Below, in pieces: positions 18,562-27,314 of a stretch of 64,000 nt of DNA (position 1 is the stretch's first letter; every line of letters begins with the position of its first letter). This DNA comes from Pseudomonas sp. PDM05. GTDB lineage: Bacteria; Pseudomonadota; Gammaproteobacteria; Pseudomonadales; Pseudomonadaceae. The stretch lies in the NCBI RefSeq assembly GCF_014851685.1, contig NZ_JACVAC010000005.1, positions 186,001 to 250,000 on the forward strand, written 5' to 3'. The notes under the pieces are model-generated. The model made no database searches and was not told where the DNA came from. It saw only the letters and a list, made by a program, of their open reading frames with translations. The translations under genes and the position numbers were made by a program.

Positions 18562-18941
18562 GGCAGCAGGCGCTCCCGGTCGTTGGCCAGCTCTTCGAGG
18601 GTGGCGTGGAACGGTGTGGACTCATCGAACACCGCCGCTTTCAGGCGTAACCCGCAGAAGGCGGCGGCCAGGCTGTAGAACACGCATAGGCAGATGATCC
18701 CGGTGAGACGATAGCCGGTGTCCCAGACCAGGATCATCACCAGCGTCGATAACCCCACCAACAGCAGCAGGGCAAACACCAACGCCAGCCCGGCAAACAG
18801 CAACAGGCTGACGGTGCGCGCCTTCTGCTCCTGTAATTCGATGCCGAACAGTTCGACGTGGCTGTGCAGCAAACCCAACACGGCCGCGCCCAGGCGCTTT
18901 GAAGTAGAGCTCGTGGACGAGCCGGTTTCGCCGTTAGACAT
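18558..18941 (-). CDS. Phage-holin-superfamily/YqjE-like membrane protein
   Basis: A 127-residue protein with a Ser/Thr/Gly-rich N-terminus and two strong membrane hairpin segments (about residues 48-75 and 82-105), typical of YqjE (DUF1469, holin-superfamily III). It lies between the DUF883 protein and the small basic membrane protein; both junctions are very short or overlapping, so this is a co-translated operon. The proposed role in envelope stress or ribosome tethering comes from E. coli relatives, not from this sequence. Confidence 0.8.
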   Translation of the reverse strand: MSNGETGSSTSSTSKRLGAAVLGLLHSHVELFGIELQEQKARTVSLLLFAGLALVFALLLLVGLSTLVMILVWDTGYRLTGIICLCVFYSLAAAFCGLRLKAAVFDESTPFHATLEELANDRERLLP

Positions 18942-18943
18942 GA

Positions 18944-19258
18944 TTAGCGCCTTGTAGCCAGCAGGCCGATCAGGAAACCCACGCCGGCGGCAATGCCGAC
19001 CGACTGCCAAGGATTGGCCTGCACATAATCTTCAGTGGCGGTGACGGCCGCCTGGCCGCGTTCGCGCAGGGACTCTTCGGTCTGGTGCAAGGTTTCACGG
19101 GCCTTGAGCAGGCTCTCGTGGATCTTGCTGCGCAGCTCGTCTGCTTGGTCACCAGCCAGGATCTTGGTGTCGTCCAGCAGCTTTTCGGTGTCGCTGACCA
19201 GGGTTTGAAAATCCGCCAGCAGTATTTCTTGAGCAGTCTTTGCCGTTTTTCTGGCCAT
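18944..19258 (-). CDS. DUF883 (YqjD/ElaB) family protein
   Basis: A 104-residue protein. A long charged, helical, coiled-coil-prone region (about 1-80, with LLADFQTLVSDTEKLL and repeated Glu/Lys/Arg) ends in a single C-terminal transmembrane segment with glycines (SVGIAAGVGFLIGLLATRR). In E. coli, YqjD and ElaB are C-tail-anchored proteins that bind ribosomes in stationary phase. GGAG precedes the ATG. It is the first gene of the three-gene operon. Confidence 0.87.
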   Translation of the reverse strand: MARKTAKTAQEILLADFQTLVSDTEKLLDDTKILAGDQADELRSKIHESLLKARETLHQTEESLRERGQAAVTATEDYVQANPWQSVGIAAGVGFLIGLLATRR

Positions 19259-19606
19259 GGTTATCTCCGTGATGGGCTGAATCTGTGCGTTGTGGTTTCG
19301 AGTCACCGGTATCGGTGAAGGTTCAGTGCAATTGTCTGGTACAGCTTTTGCTTTGCCTTGGTGCGCAGGCCACGTGGCTTGCGCTGAATCCGGGCGGTCG
19401 GGCAGGAAGCCTTCAAAAACCTTACCCTAAATAACTGAAACTCGCGGAAAAAACCTGTCGGCAACGGCCTGTTGTGGTGATCGCTGCGCTAAAGCGGTTC
19501 ACGCCCTCTGAAGAGGGGTGGAGCCGGTGGTGCCAATTTAGTGCGCGAGACCCTGGCTTGAACCGCTTTGGTGCTTTTTGCCTTTAATGCAGGCCTGCCA
19601 ACCTCC
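19259..19606. other. Divergent intergenic region between DUF883 operon and amt
   Basis: About 350 nt with no credible gene. It must carry promoters for both directions. I looked for a sigma-54 (-24/-12) element before the ammonium transporter and found only imperfect matches, so none is claimed. Confidence 0.55.
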
Positions 19607-20815
19607 ATGGAAAATTTGCAAAGTGCGGTGGACACCCTCGTCCACAGTTCCAACACCCTGTTTATCCTGATCGGCGCCGTCATGGTATTGGCCATGCACG
19701 CCGGCTTCGCGTTCCTCGAAGTCGGCACGGTGCGCCAGAAGAACCAGGTCAACGCGCTGTCGAAAATCCTCAGCGACTTCGCCATCTCCACGCTGGCCTA
19801 TTTCTTTATAGGCTATTGGATCTCCTACGGCGTGAGTTTCCTGCAACCGGCGGCGGTGATCAGCGCCGATCATGGCTATGGCCTGGTGAAGTTCTTCTTC
19901 CTGCTGACCTTCGCCGCGGCGATCCCGGCGATTATTTCCGGAGGTATCGCCGAGCGTGCACGTTTTGTTCCGCAACTGTGTGCCACGGCGCTGATCGTGG
20001 CGTTTATCTACCCGTTTTTCGAAGGCATGGTGTGGAACGGTAACTTCGGCCTGCAAGCCTGGCTGCTGGCGACCTTTGGTGCCAGTTTCCATGACTTCGC
20101 CGGTTCCGTGGTGGTGCACGCCATGGGTGGCTGGCTGGCGCTGGCGGCGGTATTGCTGCTCGGCCCGCGCAACGGGCGCTATCGCGAGGGACGACTGGTG
20201 GCGTTTGCACCGTCGAGCATTCCCTTCCTGGCGTTGGGGTCGTGGATTCTGATCGTCGGCTGGTTCGGCTTCAACGTGATGAGCGCGCAGACCCTGAACG
20301 GCGTCAGCGGCCTGGTGGCGGTCAATTCGCTGATGGCCATGGTTGGCGGCACCGTGGCCGCGCTGATCATCGGGCGCAATGACCCAGGCTTCCTGCACAA
20401 CGGCCCCTTGGCCGGGCTGGTGGCGATCTGTGCCGGTTCCGACCTGATGCACCCGGTGGGCGCGCTGGTCACCGGCGTGGTTGCCGGTGGCCTGTTTGTG
20501 TGGTGCTTTATCGCAGCCCAGGACCGTTGGAAGATCGACGACGTGCTCGGCGTGTGGCCACTGCATGGCCTGTGCGGCGTATGGGGCGGCATCGCCTGCG
20601 GCATCTTTGGCCAGACCGCGCTGGGTGGCTTGGGCGGCGTCAGCCTGATCAGCCAGTTGATCGGCACCGCCCTGGGTGTGGTCGTGGCGTTGGCCGGCGG
20701 CCTGTTGGTGTACGGCGTGATCAAGCGCGCCTACGGCCTGCGCCTGAGCCAGGAAGAGGAGTATTACGGTGCGGACCTGTCGATTCACAAGATCGGCGCG
20801 GTCAGTCAGGATTGA
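19607..20815 (+). CDS. amtB: Amt-family ammonium transporter
   Basis: A 402-residue membrane protein with about 11 TM segments. Conserved Amt features are present: the MHAGFAFLEVG segment, GGIAERARF, the first pore histidine in FHDFAGSVVVHAMGG, and the second in LHGLCGVWGGIACGIFG. These proteins pass ammonium/ammonia across the inner membrane. No glnK lies next to it, which is unusual for the classical nitrogen-regulated amtB, so this may be a second, separately controlled paralogue. The ribosome-binding site before the chosen ATG is weak. The 3' end overlaps the convergent antiporter gene by 14 nt. Confidence 0.9.
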   Translation: MENLQSAVDTLVHSSNTLFILIGAVMVLAMHAGFAFLEVGTVRQKNQVNALSKILSDFAISTLAYFFIGYWISYGVSFLQPAAVISADHGYGLVKFFFLLTFAAAIPAIISGGIAERARFVPQLCATALIVAFIYPFFEGMVWNGNFGLQAWLLATFGASFHDFAGSVVVHAMGGWLALAAVLLLGPRNGRYREGRLVAFAPSSIPFLALGSWILIVGWFGFNVMSAQTLNGVSGLVAVNSLMAMVGGTVAALIIGRNDPGFLHNGPLAGLVAICAGSDLMHPVGALVTGVVAGGLFVWCFIAAQDRWKIDDVLGVWPLHGLCGVWGGIACGIFGQTALGGLGGVSLISQLIGTALGVVVALAGGLLVYGVIKRAYGLRLSQEEEYYGADLSIHKIGAVSQD

Positions 20816-22532
20816 GCGGCTCGTCGGCCGCTTGATAAAAACCGTGCAGCAGGCGATAGCGGTTATGCCGCACTTCGTCGACCCGCGCCTGCACCTGTTG
20901 GTCCGGCAGGCCCAGCAGGATCAAGGCGTGGGAGGCGAGCATCAGGCTCGACTCCAATAGCTCAGGCACCACTTCACTGGCGCCTGCAGCTTTCAATTCG
21001 GCCAACTGGCTGTCATCGCGGGTGCGCACCAGGATCGGCACTTCGCGGTTGATTCGCCGCGCTTCTTTCAACACCACCAGGGCGACATCGGTGTTGTCCA
21101 CGGCAATCACCACCAACCGTGCGCGCTCGAGGCCGACCGCGCTGAGTAATGCGCCCCGTCGGCAATCGCCGTAATGCACGCTGCTGTCTTCGGTGGCGGC
21201 TTCCTGCACCCGTTCCGGGTCGTCATCCAGGGCGATAAACGCCTGTTGTTCATTGCGTAGAAAACGTCCGATGGATTGCCCGACGCGGCCATACCCACAA
21301 ATCACCGCATGCCCGCGCAGTTCGGCGTTGAGTGCGGTGATGTGTTCCAGTTGCACCTGCTGGTTGGGCTTGCGGTGCAGACGCAGGGCAATGGCTGGCG
21401 CGGCGCGCAACAGCAGGGGCGTGAGCAACATCGAACAGAACGTCGCAGCGAGCAACAGGCCGTTGAACTCGTCCGGAATCAGCCGGCTCTGTTGCATCTG
21501 CGCCATCAAGGCAAAACAGAACTCGCCGCCCTGGGCCAGGGCCAGGCCGCTGCGCCAGGCGGTCTCGCTGTCGCTGCCGCGCCACTTGACCAGCGCGGCT
21601 ACCACGCAGCCTTTGACCAGCATCAGCGTGAGCGTCAGGCCCAGGATCAACAGGCTGTGGCTGACGAACAGTTGCAGGTCGATCAGCATGCCGATACTGA
21701 CGAAAAACAGCCCCAGCAGGATGTCGCGAAACGGGCGGATGTCGGCTTCGATCTGGTGCCGGTAATGGCTTTCCCCAAGCAGCATGCCGGCCAGGAACGC
21801 GCCGAGGGCCGGGGACAGCCCCAGCAAGTGCGTCAGCCACGCCGTAAGCAGCACGATCACCAACGCCAGCAGCACAAACAGCTCCGCCGAGTGAGACGCC
21901 GCGACCTCATGAAACAGGCGCGGCAACAGCCAGCGGCTGGCCAGCAGCAAGCCGACAAACAGCACCACGGTCTTGCCCAGGGTCAGCGGCAATGCCACGT
22001 ACCAGGCCTGCTCGCCGGTGCCGGCGAACACTGGCACCAGGGTCAGCAGCAACACCGCCACCACATCCTGGAACAGCAATACGCCAATCGCATTCTGGCC
22101 ATGGCTGCTGAAGATTTCGCCGAGGCTGGTCAGCTCCTTGCTGACGATGGCCGTGGACGACAACGCCAGCCCGGCACCGAGCAACAACGCGATGCCCGGG
22201 GCCACGCCCAGCGCCATCAACAGGATACCCAGCAGCACCCCGCAACCCAGCACCTGCAAACTGCCCAGGCCGAACACCACATGGCGCAGGGCAAGCATTT
22301 TGGTCAAGGAAAACTCCAGGCCCAGGGAGAACAGCAGGAACACCACGCCCAACTCGGCCAGGTCCGGCAGCTCTTCGCTGTCATTCACCCAGTCCAGGGC
22401 AGTCGGTCCCACGGCCAGGCCCACGCACAGGTAGCCGAGCACGGGCGGCAGTTGCAGCCGGCGAAACAGCGCAATCACCACCAAGGATGAGGCCAGAATG
22501 ATCAGCAGGTTGGCAAACACACACATCTCCAT
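20802..22532 (-). CDS. Kef/CPA2-family K+/H+ antiporter with RCK (TrkA-N) domain
   Basis: A 576-residue protein. Residues about 1-385 form a 12-13 TM Na+/H+ exchanger-type domain (GLAVGP, LLFSLGLEFSL, LALSSTAIVSK, FFVSIGMLIDL). Residues about 405-525 form a cytoplasmic TrkA-N domain with the NAD-binding GYGRVGQSIGRFL motif. This is the KefB/KefC/YbaL architecture for regulated potassium efflux. No separate KefG/KefF ancillary gene is nearby, so ligand gating by glutathione adducts cannot be claimed. The gene is monocistronic; an ATG at 22526 is an alternative start. Confidence 0.88.
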   Translation of the reverse strand: MEMCVFANLLIILASSLVVIALFRRLQLPPVLGYLCVGLAVGPTALDWVNDSEELPDLAELGVVFLLFSLGLEFSLTKMLALRHVVFGLGSLQVLGCGVLLGILLMALGVAPGIALLLGAGLALSSTAIVSKELTSLGEIFSSHGQNAIGVLLFQDVVAVLLLTLVPVFAGTGEQAWYVALPLTLGKTVVLFVGLLLASRWLLPRLFHEVAASHSAELFVLLALVIVLLTAWLTHLLGLSPALGAFLAGMLLGESHYRHQIEADIRPFRDILLGLFFVSIGMLIDLQLFVSHSLLILGLTLTLMLVKGCVVAALVKWRGSDSETAWRSGLALAQGGEFCFALMAQMQQSRLIPDEFNGLLLAATFCSMLLTPLLLRAAPAIALRLHRKPNQQVQLEHITALNAELRGHAVICGYGRVGQSIGRFLRNEQQAFIALDDDPERVQEAATEDSSVHYGDCRRGALLSAVGLERARLVVIAVDNTDVALVVLKEARRINREVPILVRTRDDSQLAELKAAGASEVVPELLESSLMLASHALILLGLPDQQVQARVDEVRHNRYRLLHGFYQAADEPLNPD

Positions 22533-22606
22533 TGCAAAAGGGCAGGCAAAAAGCCGCGAGAATCACTGAATCAGTTATAGGCCATGCTGACCTGCGTCAG
22601 GGTTTT

Positions 22607-22700
22607 CTGTGGCGAGGGCGCTTGCTCGCGTTGGACTGCGCAGCAGTCCCATGCCTGGGGTCGCTTCGCAGCCCAGCGGCAGCAAGCGCCCTCGCCACAG
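22607..22700. repeat. REP-type inverted repeat (GTGGCGAGGG class)
   Basis: The arms CTGTGGCGAGGGCGCTTGCT and AGCAAGCGCCCTCGCCACAG are perfect 20-bp reverse complements around a 54-nt spacer. It lies between two divergent genes. It is the best-preserved member of its class in this window; the other is at 10370-10461. Confidence 0.85.
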
Positions 22701-22752
22701 GTAACCCGCGGGCATAGAATGGTCGCCTACTTTCTGATCAGGTCCGTTTGTC

Positions 22753-22989
22753 ATGCTTCCTGAATGCCAGCTGTTCGGCACCCTGGGTTGCCATCTTTGT
22801 GAGAATGCCGAATCCGAAATCATGCCGCTCGTCGAACACGGGCTGATGGTTGAATTGGTCGATATCGCCGATTCCGAAGCGCTGTTTGAGAGCTACGGCC
22901 TAAGGATTCCGGTACTCCGGCGGGTCGACACCGGCGCTGAGCTGGACTGGCCGTTCGACAGCGGGCAGGTGGTCGCCTTCCTGCGCTGA
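22753..22989 (+). CDS. Glutaredoxin-family (DUF836) thiol-redox protein
   Basis: A 78-residue thioredoxin-fold protein. The N-terminal CHLC redox motif (Cys13-Cys16) follows the first strand, and a cis-proline strand RIPVLRR lies at about 51-57. It is of the short glutaredoxin-like (DUF836) type, likely cytoplasmic. It is closely followed by the LexA-box gene but separated from it by a dedicated promoter region. Confidence 0.85.
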   Translation: MLPECQLFGTLGCHLCENAESEIMPLVEHGLMVELVDIADSEALFESYGLRIPVLRRVDTGAELDWPFDSGQVVAFLR

Positions 22990-23025
22990 GGTTTGCGCGA
23001 TGGCGGGTTTCCGAATATTGAGTTA

Positions 23026-23041
23026 CTGTATGTTTGTACAG
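23026..23041 (+). promoter_or_regulatory. LexA-type SOS box
   Basis: CTGTATGTTTGTACAG matches the CTG-N10-CAG LexA consensus with the flanking TA on the left (TACTGTATG). It lies 22 nt before the GTG start of the next gene, a usual position for repression. No other such box was noticed in the window. Confidence 0.75.
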
Positions 23042-23063
23042 CGATTGAATAGAGGGAACGCCC

Positions 23064-23399
23064 GTGGTGAATGTTGAACAACTGAAAAGCAGCGTCAATC
23101 GCATGTCCGCCGATGTCGTGCGTGACGCGGTGAACGAGCTGCGCCTCGACGGCCTGGTCACGGAAGGCAAGACGCCGTTTAACAAAGTGCATTTCAATAC
23201 CTGCTTTGCCGAGATCGAGGCGTTGTTCCAGCGCGCCGGCTATCACAAGCAGTTGGATGTGGTGGGTTACCAGGGTTTGTTGTACGCGCTGTACGATCCA
23301 GGCCGCTGGGAAGCGGTGGACGTGCTGCGCTGGCTCAAGGAATTCACCGAGGCCGCCAGTGCCTCGCCGGTTCTGCGGGCGCAATTGGCCAAGGCCTGA
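23064..23399 (+). CDS. Conserved hypothetical protein, probably SOS-controlled
   Basis: A 111-residue, predicted soluble and largely helical protein that I do not recognise. Residues 1-35 look like a basic/acidic helical region (VNRMSADVVRDAVNEL), and a conserved-looking aromatic section (YQGLLYALYDPGRWEAVDVLRWLKEF) follows at about 69-94. There is no signal peptide or membrane segment. The GTG start has AGAGGGA upstream. The LexA-type box 22 nt upstream suggests DNA-damage control. It is followed after 48 nt by a pseudouridine synthase. Confidence 0.7.
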   Translation: MVNVEQLKSSVNRMSADVVRDAVNELRLDGLVTEGKTPFNKVHFNTCFAEIEALFQRAGYHKQLDVVGYQGLLYALYDPGRWEAVDVLRWLKEFTEAASASPVLRAQLAKA

Positions 23400-23447
23400 G
23401 CCATGCGGGATAATGCCCGCCGGTTTTCTCAAGCTTCGAGCATCTGC

Positions 23448-24338
23448 ATGTCCACTTCCGGTTTTATCGCGTCCGAGCACCAAGCCAGCACCCTGTACTT
23501 GCCGCCGGGCCCTTGGGCGACGGTGCTCGAGTGCCTGTGCGAGCACTTTGCGGCGATCGGCCGGGAACATTGGCTGGACCGCATCGCGCGCGGTCGAGTG
23601 CTGGATGTCCACGGTCGCCCGATCAGCCAGGGCCTGGCCTACAAGGAAGGCCTGTGCATCTACTACTTTCGCGAAGTGCCGAACGAAAAGGTGATCCCGG
23701 TCGAGGAGAGCATCCTCTACGCCGATGAACACTTGGTGGTCGCCGACAAACCGCACTTCCTGCCTGTGACGCCGGCCGGTGAGTATGTCGAGCAAACCCT
23801 GCTGCGCCGCCTGATCCGCCGCTTGGACAATCCGTCGCTGGTGCCCCTGCACCGCATTGACCGGCACACCGCGGGGCTGGTGTTGTTTTCGGCCAACCCG
23901 GCCAGTCGTGCGGCCTATCAACAGCTGTTTCCCACGCGCCAGATCGACAAGTTCTACGAAGCCATCGCCCCTGCCTTGCCCGACCTGACCTTCCCCCTGG
24001 TGCATAAAAGCCGCCTGGTGGATGGCGAGCCGTTCTTCCGCATGCAGGAAGGCGCAGGTGTGAGCAACACCGAAACGGCGGTTGAAGTGCGCGAGAAACA
24101 CGGCGACCTGTGGCGCTACGGCCTGTTCCCGGTGACCGGCAAGAAGCACCAGTTGCGCGTGCACATGACTGCGCTCGGCGCGAGTATCTGTAACGACCCG
24201 TTCTACCCTGACGTGATCAAGGACGCCGTGGACGACTACGCCAACCCCCTCAAGCTGCTGGCCCAGGGTGTGCGGTTCATCGATCCGGTGACCGGCGAAG
24301 AACGCAGTTTCCGTAGCCGCATCACCCTCCACTGGTAA
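23448..24338 (+). CDS. RluA-family pseudouridine synthase
   Basis: A 296-residue enzyme that isomerises uridine in rRNA or tRNA. The catalytic aspartate is in HRIDRHTAGLVLFS. Other family segments are visible: ILYADEHLVVADKPHFLPVTP, the FYEAIAP strand and a late KKHQLRVHMTALGASICNDPFYP. It resembles the larger-substrate RluA group, but the exact target base cannot be told. The ATG at 23448 gives MSTSGFIASEHQ; an in-frame ATG at 23403, directly after the preceding stop, is possible. Confidence 0.87.
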   Translation: MSTSGFIASEHQASTLYLPPGPWATVLECLCEHFAAIGREHWLDRIARGRVLDVHGRPISQGLAYKEGLCIYYFREVPNEKVIPVEESILYADEHLVVADKPHFLPVTPAGEYVEQTLLRRLIRRLDNPSLVPLHRIDRHTAGLVLFSANPASRAAYQQLFPTRQIDKFYEAIAPALPDLTFPLVHKSRLVDGEPFFRMQEGAGVSNTETAVEVREKHGDLWRYGLFPVTGKKHQLRVHMTALGASICNDPFYPDVIKDAVDDYANPLKLLAQGVRFIDPVTGEERSFRSRITLHW

Positions 24339-24352
24339 CCCGCAAGAACGAC

Positions 24353-24376
24353 AAGGCCCGCACGCGGCGGGCCTTG
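24353..24376. terminator. GC-rich hairpin between convergent genes
   Basis: AAGGCCCGC - ACGC - GCGGGCCTT forms a 9-bp stem between the pseudouridine synthase stop and the lipoprotein stop. There is no clear T run on either strand, so it is a probable bidirectional terminator only. Confidence 0.55.
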
Positions 24377-24393
24377 GTGGCAAACGCTAAGAC

Positions 24394-24615
24394 TTACAGG
24401 TCTTTAACGGTGCGGACCTGATCCTTGTTGATGCGGGTCTGCTTGCCGTCCAGTTGTTCGAACTCGTAGAAGCCCGAATCCTTATCGAATTTAGGGGTGT
24501 CGACGGCCTGGATTTCGCGACCGTCATTCAGGGTGATCACTGTTGGCGAAGCGCAACCGGCGAGGGTGGCGAGGCCCAGTGCAAGCATGAGAGCGGCGAT
24601 GGTCCGTTGAGTCAT
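24394..24615 (-). CDS. YgdI/YgdR-family small lipoprotein
   Basis: A 73-residue lipoprotein precursor. The signal peptide ends in the lipobox LAGC (Cys21). The mature part of about 53 residues carries the YgdI/YgdR-type SH3-like domain (VITLNDGREIQAVDTP ... KQTRINKDQV). It is anchored to an inner face of the envelope; its function is unknown in the family. GGAG precedes the start. Confidence 0.88.
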   Translation of the reverse strand: MTQRTIAALMLALGLATLAGCASPTVITLNDGREIQAVDTPKFDKDSGFYEFEQLDGKQTRINKDQVRTVKDL

Positions 24616-24694
24616 GGTGTTGTCTCCGAGAGAATTCTTTTGAAATACTGACCTTGTGACGCGCGCGGCGTCGACAAAGTTCCTGATGCGAGGC

Positions 24695-25297
24695 TCATTC
24701 TGACACGCCAGGGCTGGGGAGTAACAGCTCGGGGGTATTCAGGTTGGCCAGGCGCGGATCATCCGTCGGGCATTCCAGGCCCACCGCGCCGAGTTTCATA
24801 AAGATCTGTCGCGGGCTGCGTTCACCGGCGTGCCAGGCGGCCTCGACCGCGTCGCGCAGGGCGGTGGGCAGGATGCAGATCAGCGGTTCCCAGAATTGAC
24901 CATGGCGCACCATCACGGGCACCCGCGGATTGCGTTGCGCGGTCGTACGCAGCTCGGCCAACAGTTGTGCATCGATCTGCGGTACATCGCACGGCAGGAT
25001 CAGCAAATGCCCATGACGCGCGGCGACAAGACCGGCGCGGATGCCTGCGAGCGGCCCGGGGTAGTCCGGGCTGTCGTCATTGACCAGTTGGTCGGCAAAC
25101 GCCGCGTATCGCTCGGGGTTGCGGTTGCACGAGATGATCAGGTCGTCCGTCAGCGGCCGGACCAAACCGTGCAGGTGCGCAATCAACGGCTGACCGCGCC
25201 ATTCCAGCAGGCCCTTGTCCTGGCCGCCCATGCGCTGGCCACGGCCACCGGACAACAGCAACACCGAACAGGGCAGGGGCGATGAATCGATAGGCAT
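24695..25297 (-). CDS. mobA: Molybdenum cofactor guanylyltransferase MobA
   Basis: A 200-residue nucleotidyltransferase that adds GMP to Mo-molybdopterin. The N-terminal [18 protein letters not shown] contains the GTP-binding GGxGxRMGG...K signature, and a later LPCDVP supplies the metal-binding aspartate. The longer ORF is trimmed to the ATG at 25297, the family start. It is divergent from moaB-moeA across a 76-nt promoter gap, forming a compact molybdopterin locus. Confidence 0.93.
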   Translation of the reverse strand: MPIDSSPLPCSVLLLSGGRGQRMGGQDKGLLEWRGQPLIAHLHGLVRPLTDDLIISCNRNPERYAAFADQLVNDDSPDYPGPLAGIRAGLVAARHGHLLILPCDVPQIDAQLLAELRTTAQRNPRVPVMVRHGQFWEPLICILPTALRDAVEAAWHAGERSPRQIFMKLGAVGLECPTDDPRLANLNTPELLLPSPGVSE

Positions 25298-25373
25298 GGC
25301 GGTTCCGCAGCGGCAGCAAAAGGGGGGCCTGTGATATAACACCCGCCTGTTTCTTCGACAACCGGACCGTGCC

Positions 25374-25913
25374 ATGACCGCCAAGGCAGATGCGCCCTTC
25401 GTACCCCTGAACATCGCTGTATTGACCGTCAGCGACACCCGCACCCTGGACACCGACACCTCGGGCCAGGTCTTCGTCGACCGCCTCACCGCCGCGGGCC
25501 ACAACCTGGCCGAGCGTGTGCTGCTCAAGGATGATCTCTACAAGATCCGCGCCCAGGTCGCCCACTGGATCGCCGAAGACGTGGTGCAGGTCGTGCTGAT
25601 CACCGGCGGCACCGGCTTCACCGGCCGCGACAGCACCCCGGAAGCCGTGAGCTGCCTGCTGGACAAACAGGTCGACGGCTTTGGCGAACTGTTCCGCCAG
25701 ATCTCCGTGGCCGACATCGGCACCTCCACCGTGCAATCGCGCGCCCTGGCCGGGCTGGCCAACGGTACCCTGGTGTGCTGCCTGCCGGGTTCGACCAATG
25801 CGGTGCGCACCGGCTGGGATGGCATCCTCGCCGAGCAACTGGACAACCGTCACCGCCCATGCAATTTCGTACCGCACTTGAAGCAGGCCGAGCCCTGTGA
25901 ATCCCGTGGGTAA
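25374..25913 (+). CDS. moaB: Molybdopterin adenylyltransferase-like protein MoaB
   Basis: A 179-residue MoaB/Mog-fold protein. Family motifs are [15 protein letters not shown], the molybdopterin-binding [16 protein letters not shown] and [14 protein letters not shown]. It acts in the cytoplasm, adenylating molybdopterin before molybdenum insertion by MoeA. Its end overlaps the moeA start by 17 nt, so they form an operon. Confidence 0.93.
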   Translation: MTAKADAPFVPLNIAVLTVSDTRTLDTDTSGQVFVDRLTAAGHNLAERVLLKDDLYKIRAQVAHWIAEDVVQVVLITGGTGFTGRDSTPEAVSCLLDKQVDGFGELFRQISVADIGTSTVQSRALAGLANGTLVCCLPGSTNAVRTGWDGILAEQLDNRHRPCNFVPHLKQAEPCESRG

Positions 25914-27123
25914 GCCCGGCAAGAGCGGTGCGCTGATGCCGGTGGAAGACGCCTTGGCGCAACTGCTGGCGATGGCCGAGGCCGCGCCGATCCGCGATTT
26001 GCAAACGTTGCCCCTGGCCGATTGCGATGGCCGTGTCTTGGCGCAAGACCTGATCGCCACCCTCGACCTGCCGCCTTGGCCGAACAGCGCCATGGACGGT
26101 TACGCCCTGCGCCTGGCCGACTGGAACGGCGAGCCGCTGGTGGTCAGCCAGCGCATCTTCGCCGGCCAGGCACCGCAACCGTTGGCCGCCGGCACCTGCG
26201 CGCGGATCTTCACCGGCGCACCGGTGCCGCAAGGTGCGGACTGCGTGGAAATGCAGGAAAACGCCGTGGTCCACGCCGACGCGCGCGTGAGCTTCACGCA
26301 GCCGCTGCATACCGACCAGAACATCCGCCCCCAGGGCCAGGAAACCACGGTCGGCGAGTTGGTCTTGAGCGCCGGCACGCGCCTGGGGCCGATCGAACTG
26401 GGGCTTGCCGCGTCACTCGGGCGTGATCGTCTCGAGGTGGTGCGCCGCCCGCGTGTGGCCGTGCTGTCCACGGGTGATGAGCTGATCGAGCCCGGCCTGC
26501 CGCTGGGCCCCGGGCAAATCTACAACAGCAACCGCCGCGTGCTGTGTTCGTGGCTTGAGCGCATGGGCTGCGAAGTGATCGACGCGGGCATCCTGCCCGA
26601 TGACCTGGAGTTGACCCGCACGCGCTTGGCGGGCTTGGGCCGCGTCGACCTGATCCTGTCCACCGGCGGTGTGTCGGTGGGCGAGGCGGATTTCCTCGGC
26701 ATTGCCCTGCGGGAAGAGGGCGAGCTGGCGCTGTGGAAGCTTGCGATCAAACCTGGCAAGCCGCTGACCTTCGGGCATTTCCGGGGCGTACCGGTGATCG
26801 GCCTGCCGGGCAACCCGGCGTCGACCCTGGTGACCTTTGCACTGCTGGCGCGCCCGTACCTGCTGCGTCGCCAGGGGGTCGCCGATGTGCAGCCGTTGCG
26901 CTTCGAGGTCCCGGTGGGGTTCGTGTGGCCCAAGCCGGGCAACCGTCGCGAGTACCTGCGTGGGCGTATCGAGCAGGGCAGGGCGATCATCTACCGCAAC
27001 CAGAGCTCTGGCGTGCTGCGTAGCGCGGCGTGGGCCGAAGGGTTTGTGGAAGTGCTGGAAGGTACTACGTTGGCGGAGGGCGATCGCGTCAACTTCATCC
27101 CCTTGAGCGAAGTCCTGAACTGA
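25897..27123 (+). CDS. moeA: Molybdopterin molybdotransferase MoeA
   Basis: A 408-residue enzyme that inserts molybdenum into adenylated molybdopterin. Domain I begins with ALAQLLAMAEAAP, and WPNSAMDGYALR is the conserved N-terminal motif. The MoCF-binding domain has VLSTGDELIEPG, ILSTGGVSVGEADF and GLPGNPASTLVTF. The GTG start at 25897 overlaps moaB; the ATG at 25936 is an alternative. This is the second half of the moaB-moeA operon. Confidence 0.94.
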   Translation: MNPVGKPGKSGALMPVEDALAQLLAMAEAAPIRDLQTLPLADCDGRVLAQDLIATLDLPPWPNSAMDGYALRLADWNGEPLVVSQRIFAGQAPQPLAAGTCARIFTGAPVPQGADCVEMQENAVVHADARVSFTQPLHTDQNIRPQGQETTVGELVLSAGTRLGPIELGLAASLGRDRLEVVRRPRVAVLSTGDELIEPGLPLGPGQIYNSNRRVLCSWLERMGCEVIDAGILPDDLELTRTRLAGLGRVDLILSTGGVSVGEADFLGIALREEGELALWKLAIKPGKPLTFGHFRGVPVIGLPGNPASTLVTFALLARPYLLRRQGVADVQPLRFEVPVGFVWPKPGNRREYLRGRIEQGRAIIYRNQSSGVLRSAAWAEGFVEVLEGTTLAEGDRVNFIPLSEVLN

Positions 27124-27314
27124 TCACAAACCCTAAGTGTGGGAGGGGGTTGCCCCTTCCCTCGGCGCTGTCGCGTTCCACCGCTCCTGGCTGCGGGCCA
27201 GAGCCGACCCTGGCCTGCGTTCGGCGTTAATGGGCCGTGATCAGGAAAAGTCCTATCAGCAAGACCTGGCATGGGGGCTAAGTTGGCAAGCCCTGACTGA
27301 TCGGAGGACCGAAC

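Noticed and set aside
19500..19606. Sigma-54 promoter before amt
   Set aside because: GG...GC pairs with correct spacing were not found; only partial matches.
19538..20788. 416-codon minus-strand frame opposite amt
   Set aside because: Shadow of the transporter gene, rich in His/Gln/Arg, with no recognisable domain.
22893..24383. 496-codon minus-strand frame across the LexA-box gene and pseudouridine synthase
   Set aside because: Both plus-strand genes have clear signals; this frame has no motifs and crosses two promoters.
27124..27314. Search for a HrpL-type promoter before the zeta-like gene
   Set aside because: No GGAACC-N15/16-CCAC pattern was found, so type III secretion control is not supported.
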